Part shown: positions 62,566-64,000 of the stretch, piece by piece
Layout: each line of letters begins with the position of its first letter
How positions within the stretch are numbered: the stretch's first letter is position 1
Origin: Streptomyces sp. SAI-135
GTDB taxonomy: Bacteria; Actinomycetota; Actinomycetes; Streptomycetales; Streptomycetaceae
Assembly (NCBI RefSeq): GCF_029893805.1
Contig: NZ_JARXYP010000002.1
Location: 620,001-684,000 of the forward strand
Direction of reading: 5' to 3'
DNA: 64,000 nt
Notes under the pieces: generated by a model
What the model was told of the DNA's origin: nothing
Database searches by the model: none
Seen by the model: the letters and a program-made list of their open reading frames with translations, nothing else
Program-made: the position numbers and the translations under genes

Positions 62566-64000
62566 TCAGTCAGCCGGCGTCAGCGCGACCTCGGCACTGC
62601 CCGAGAGGGACGGCAGTCCCGCCGGAGGCGTGTCGGTGTAGGTGGCGTTGAAGACCGCCTTCAGGTTGTCCGAACCGCTGTGACCGCCGTCCACGAAGGT
62701 CTTGAACGATCCGGAGCAGCCGTTGCTCGACGACAGCGGGTGGCCGTGCGAGTCGTGGCCGAGGATGAACGAGACGGTGACCTTCGAGCAGTCCACCGGC
62801 TGGTCGTCGGTGACGGTGACCTGCCAGGTGACCGTGTCGCCCCAGTGGAACGCGGTGCCGCCGTGCGGGGCCGGGTCGGTGGTGAGGGAGACGACCGGCG
62901 CCTTGTTGCCGACCACGACGGGCACGGACGCGGAGGCCGAGCGCCCGGTGCTGTCGGTGACCTTCAGCGTGGCGTCGTAGACACCGTTCTTGTCGAAGGT
63001 GTGCTTCGGGTTGGCCTCCCTGGAGTCCACGGTGCCGTCGGCGTCGAAGTCCCAGGCGTAGCGCAGGGCGTCGCCGTCGGCGTCCTTCGTGCCGGCGCTG
63101 GAGAACTGCACCGTCAGCGGGCTGGTGCCGTTGACCACGTCCGCGGCGACCTTGGGCTCCGGGGTGCGGCTGCCGCGGGTGAAGTCGATGCGGGAGAGCT
63201 GGGCCTCGGGCAGCTCGGCGAAGTACCCGGTGCCGTACTCGAGGACGTAGAGCGCGCCGTCCGGGCCGAACTCGGCGTCGATCGGGCCGTCCGTCTTGAT
63301 CGAGGGGATGGCGTCCTCGATCTTGCGCACCTCGTTGTTCCTGCCGAGGGTGATGGCCTTCATCTGGTCACGGGTCCACTCGTAGAAGAGCGGCTTGCCG
63401 TCGAAGTACTGGGGCCAGCGGTTGGCGGCCTTGTTGTGCTTGTCGTAGCGGTACGCCGGGCCGCCCATCGGGCCGATGCCACCGGTGCCGAGTTCGGGGA
63501 ACTCCGCGGAGGCGCCGTAGCCGTAGACGATCTCCGCGTCCTCGACCGGGGGCAGCTCGGTGCGGCCGGTGTTGTGGCGGGAGTCGTTGACCGGCTTGGC
63601 GCAGTCGAAGGCGCCGCTGGAGGTCTGGGTGGCGAAGTCGTAGTCCTGGTAGGGCATGTCCTGGGTCACGCAGAACGGCCAGCCGTAGTTGGCAGGGCGG
63701 TCGATGACCATCCAGCGTCCGTGGCCGGCGGGGCCGCGGCCCGGGTTGGCGGTGTTGGCGTCGGGCGAGTAGTCGCCGACGTAGAGCTCGCCGGTCCGCT
63801 CGTCCACGCCGAAGCGGAACGGGTTGCGCAGACCCATGGCGTAGATCTCGGGGCGGGTCTTCGCGGTGCCCGGCGCGAACAGGTTGCCGTCGGGTATCGC
63901 GTAGCCGCCGTTGTGCTTGACCTTGATGCGCAGGACCTTGCCGCGCAGGTCGTTGGTGTTGCCCGCGGTGCGCCGCGCGTCGTAGGCCGGGTTGCGGTCG
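62566..64000 (-). CDS. Secreted glucose/sorbosone dehydrogenase with PKD domain, 3' part
   Basis: The gene runs off the right edge, so its N-terminus is unseen; about 478 codons are present. The first part is the end of a PQQ-type GSDH beta-propeller: GKVLRIKVKHNGGYAIPDGN, IYAMGLRNPFRFGVDERTGE, GDYSPD and YGWPFCVTQ. A PKD domain follows (PLTVQFSSAGTKDADGDALRYAWDFD, then TFDKNGVYDATLKVTDSTG), and a last beta domain with two Cys ends at ALTPAD. Relatives are secreted sugar oxidoreductases, often linked with ThuA domains like that at 19107. Membrane or wall location cannot be judged without the N-terminus. Confidence 0.88.
   Translation of the reverse strand, partial: DRNPAYDARRTAGNTNDLRGKVLRIKVKHNGGYAIPDGNLFAPGTAKTRPEIYAMGLRNPFRFGVDERTGELYVGDYSPDANTANPGRGPAGHGRWMVIDRPANYGWPFCVTQDMPYQDYDFATQTSSGAFDCAKPVNDSRHNTGRTELPPVEDAEIVYGYGASAEFPELGTGGIGPMGGPAYRYDKHNKAANRWPQYFDGKPLFYEWTRDQMKAITLGRNNEVRKIEDAIPSIKTDGPIDAEFGPDGALYVLEYGTGYFAELPEAQLSRIDFTRGSRTPEPKVAADVVNGTSPLTVQFSSAGTKDADGDALRYAWDFDADGTVDSREANPKHTFDKNGVYDATLKVTDSTGRSASASVPVVVGNKAPVVSLTTDPAPHGGTAFHWGDTVTWQVTVTDDQPVDCSKVTVSFILGHDSHGHPLSSSNGCSGSFKTFVDGGHSGSDNLKAVFNATYTDTPPAGLPSLSGSAEVALTPAD

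Overview
The window reads as chromosomal DNA of a Streptomyces-like actinomycete. Nearly all codons are G/C-ending, GTG and TTG starts are common, genes overlap by ATGA/GTGA, and the content is typical of the genus: a 3,5-dihydroxyphenylglycine (DPG) cassette, two WhiB-like proteins, snapalysin, a secreted GH18 chitinase with a DasR-type promoter site, many Tat/Sec-exported enzymes and lipoproteins. No rRNA, tRNA, CRISPR array or intact insertion sequence is visible. All homology statements come from reading motifs by eye; no database search was run.

Layout. 1-3952: right end of a DPG biosynthesis operon (aminotransferase, dpgA, dpgB, a 44-codon linker ORF, dpgC), probably the edge of a peptide-antibiotic cluster lying to the left. 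4075-9710: a MacB/FtsX-type ABC exporter divergent from a NarL-type two-component system. 9766-20405: secreted hydrolases (M4 protease, CehA-like PHP hydrolase, snapalysin, chitinase, ThuA-ricin protein) with a Nudix hydrolase and a DAO-type oxidase. 20458-23807: SDR, XRE regulator, aldo/keto reductase and a small membrane protein.

23924-38215 is the most interesting block. A HEAT-repeat protein is followed by five tightly coupled genes: a stand-alone DUF4132 (MolR C-terminal) protein, a 1634-residue unrecognised giant, a MoxR AAA+ ATPase, a DUF5682-VWA fusion and a SWIM zinc-finger protein. The last three correspond in order to E. coli yehL, yehM+yehP and yehQ, and DUF4132 is the hallmark of yehI/molR. 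No biochemical function is established for this set. It looks like an AAA+/VWA chelatase-like or conflict-type machine.

38279-51676: stress and envelope genes (lipoproteins, hemerythrin, small membrane proteins, WhiB, pntAB transhydrogenase, a spore-photoproduct-lyase-like radical SAM enzyme, DM13 protein, NlpC/P60 hydrolase) and a CGNR regulator/LysE exporter pair with two in-phase operators. 51815-55961: LRV-repeat protein, lipoprotein, leaderless pentapeptide-repeat protein and a WblA-like regulator.

56202-62469 is a decaying region. It holds a quinone oxidoreductase pseudogene carrying a 54-bp piece of metK, a lesioned TetR gene, and truncated VOC, TetR, DUF418 and histidine-kinase fragments. 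Among these sit intact SDR, LysR and MerR-methyltransferase genes. The window ends inside a secreted glucose/sorbosone dehydrogenase-PKD protein. Convergent gene pairs are repeatedly closed by long perfect inverted repeats, taken here as bidirectional terminators.
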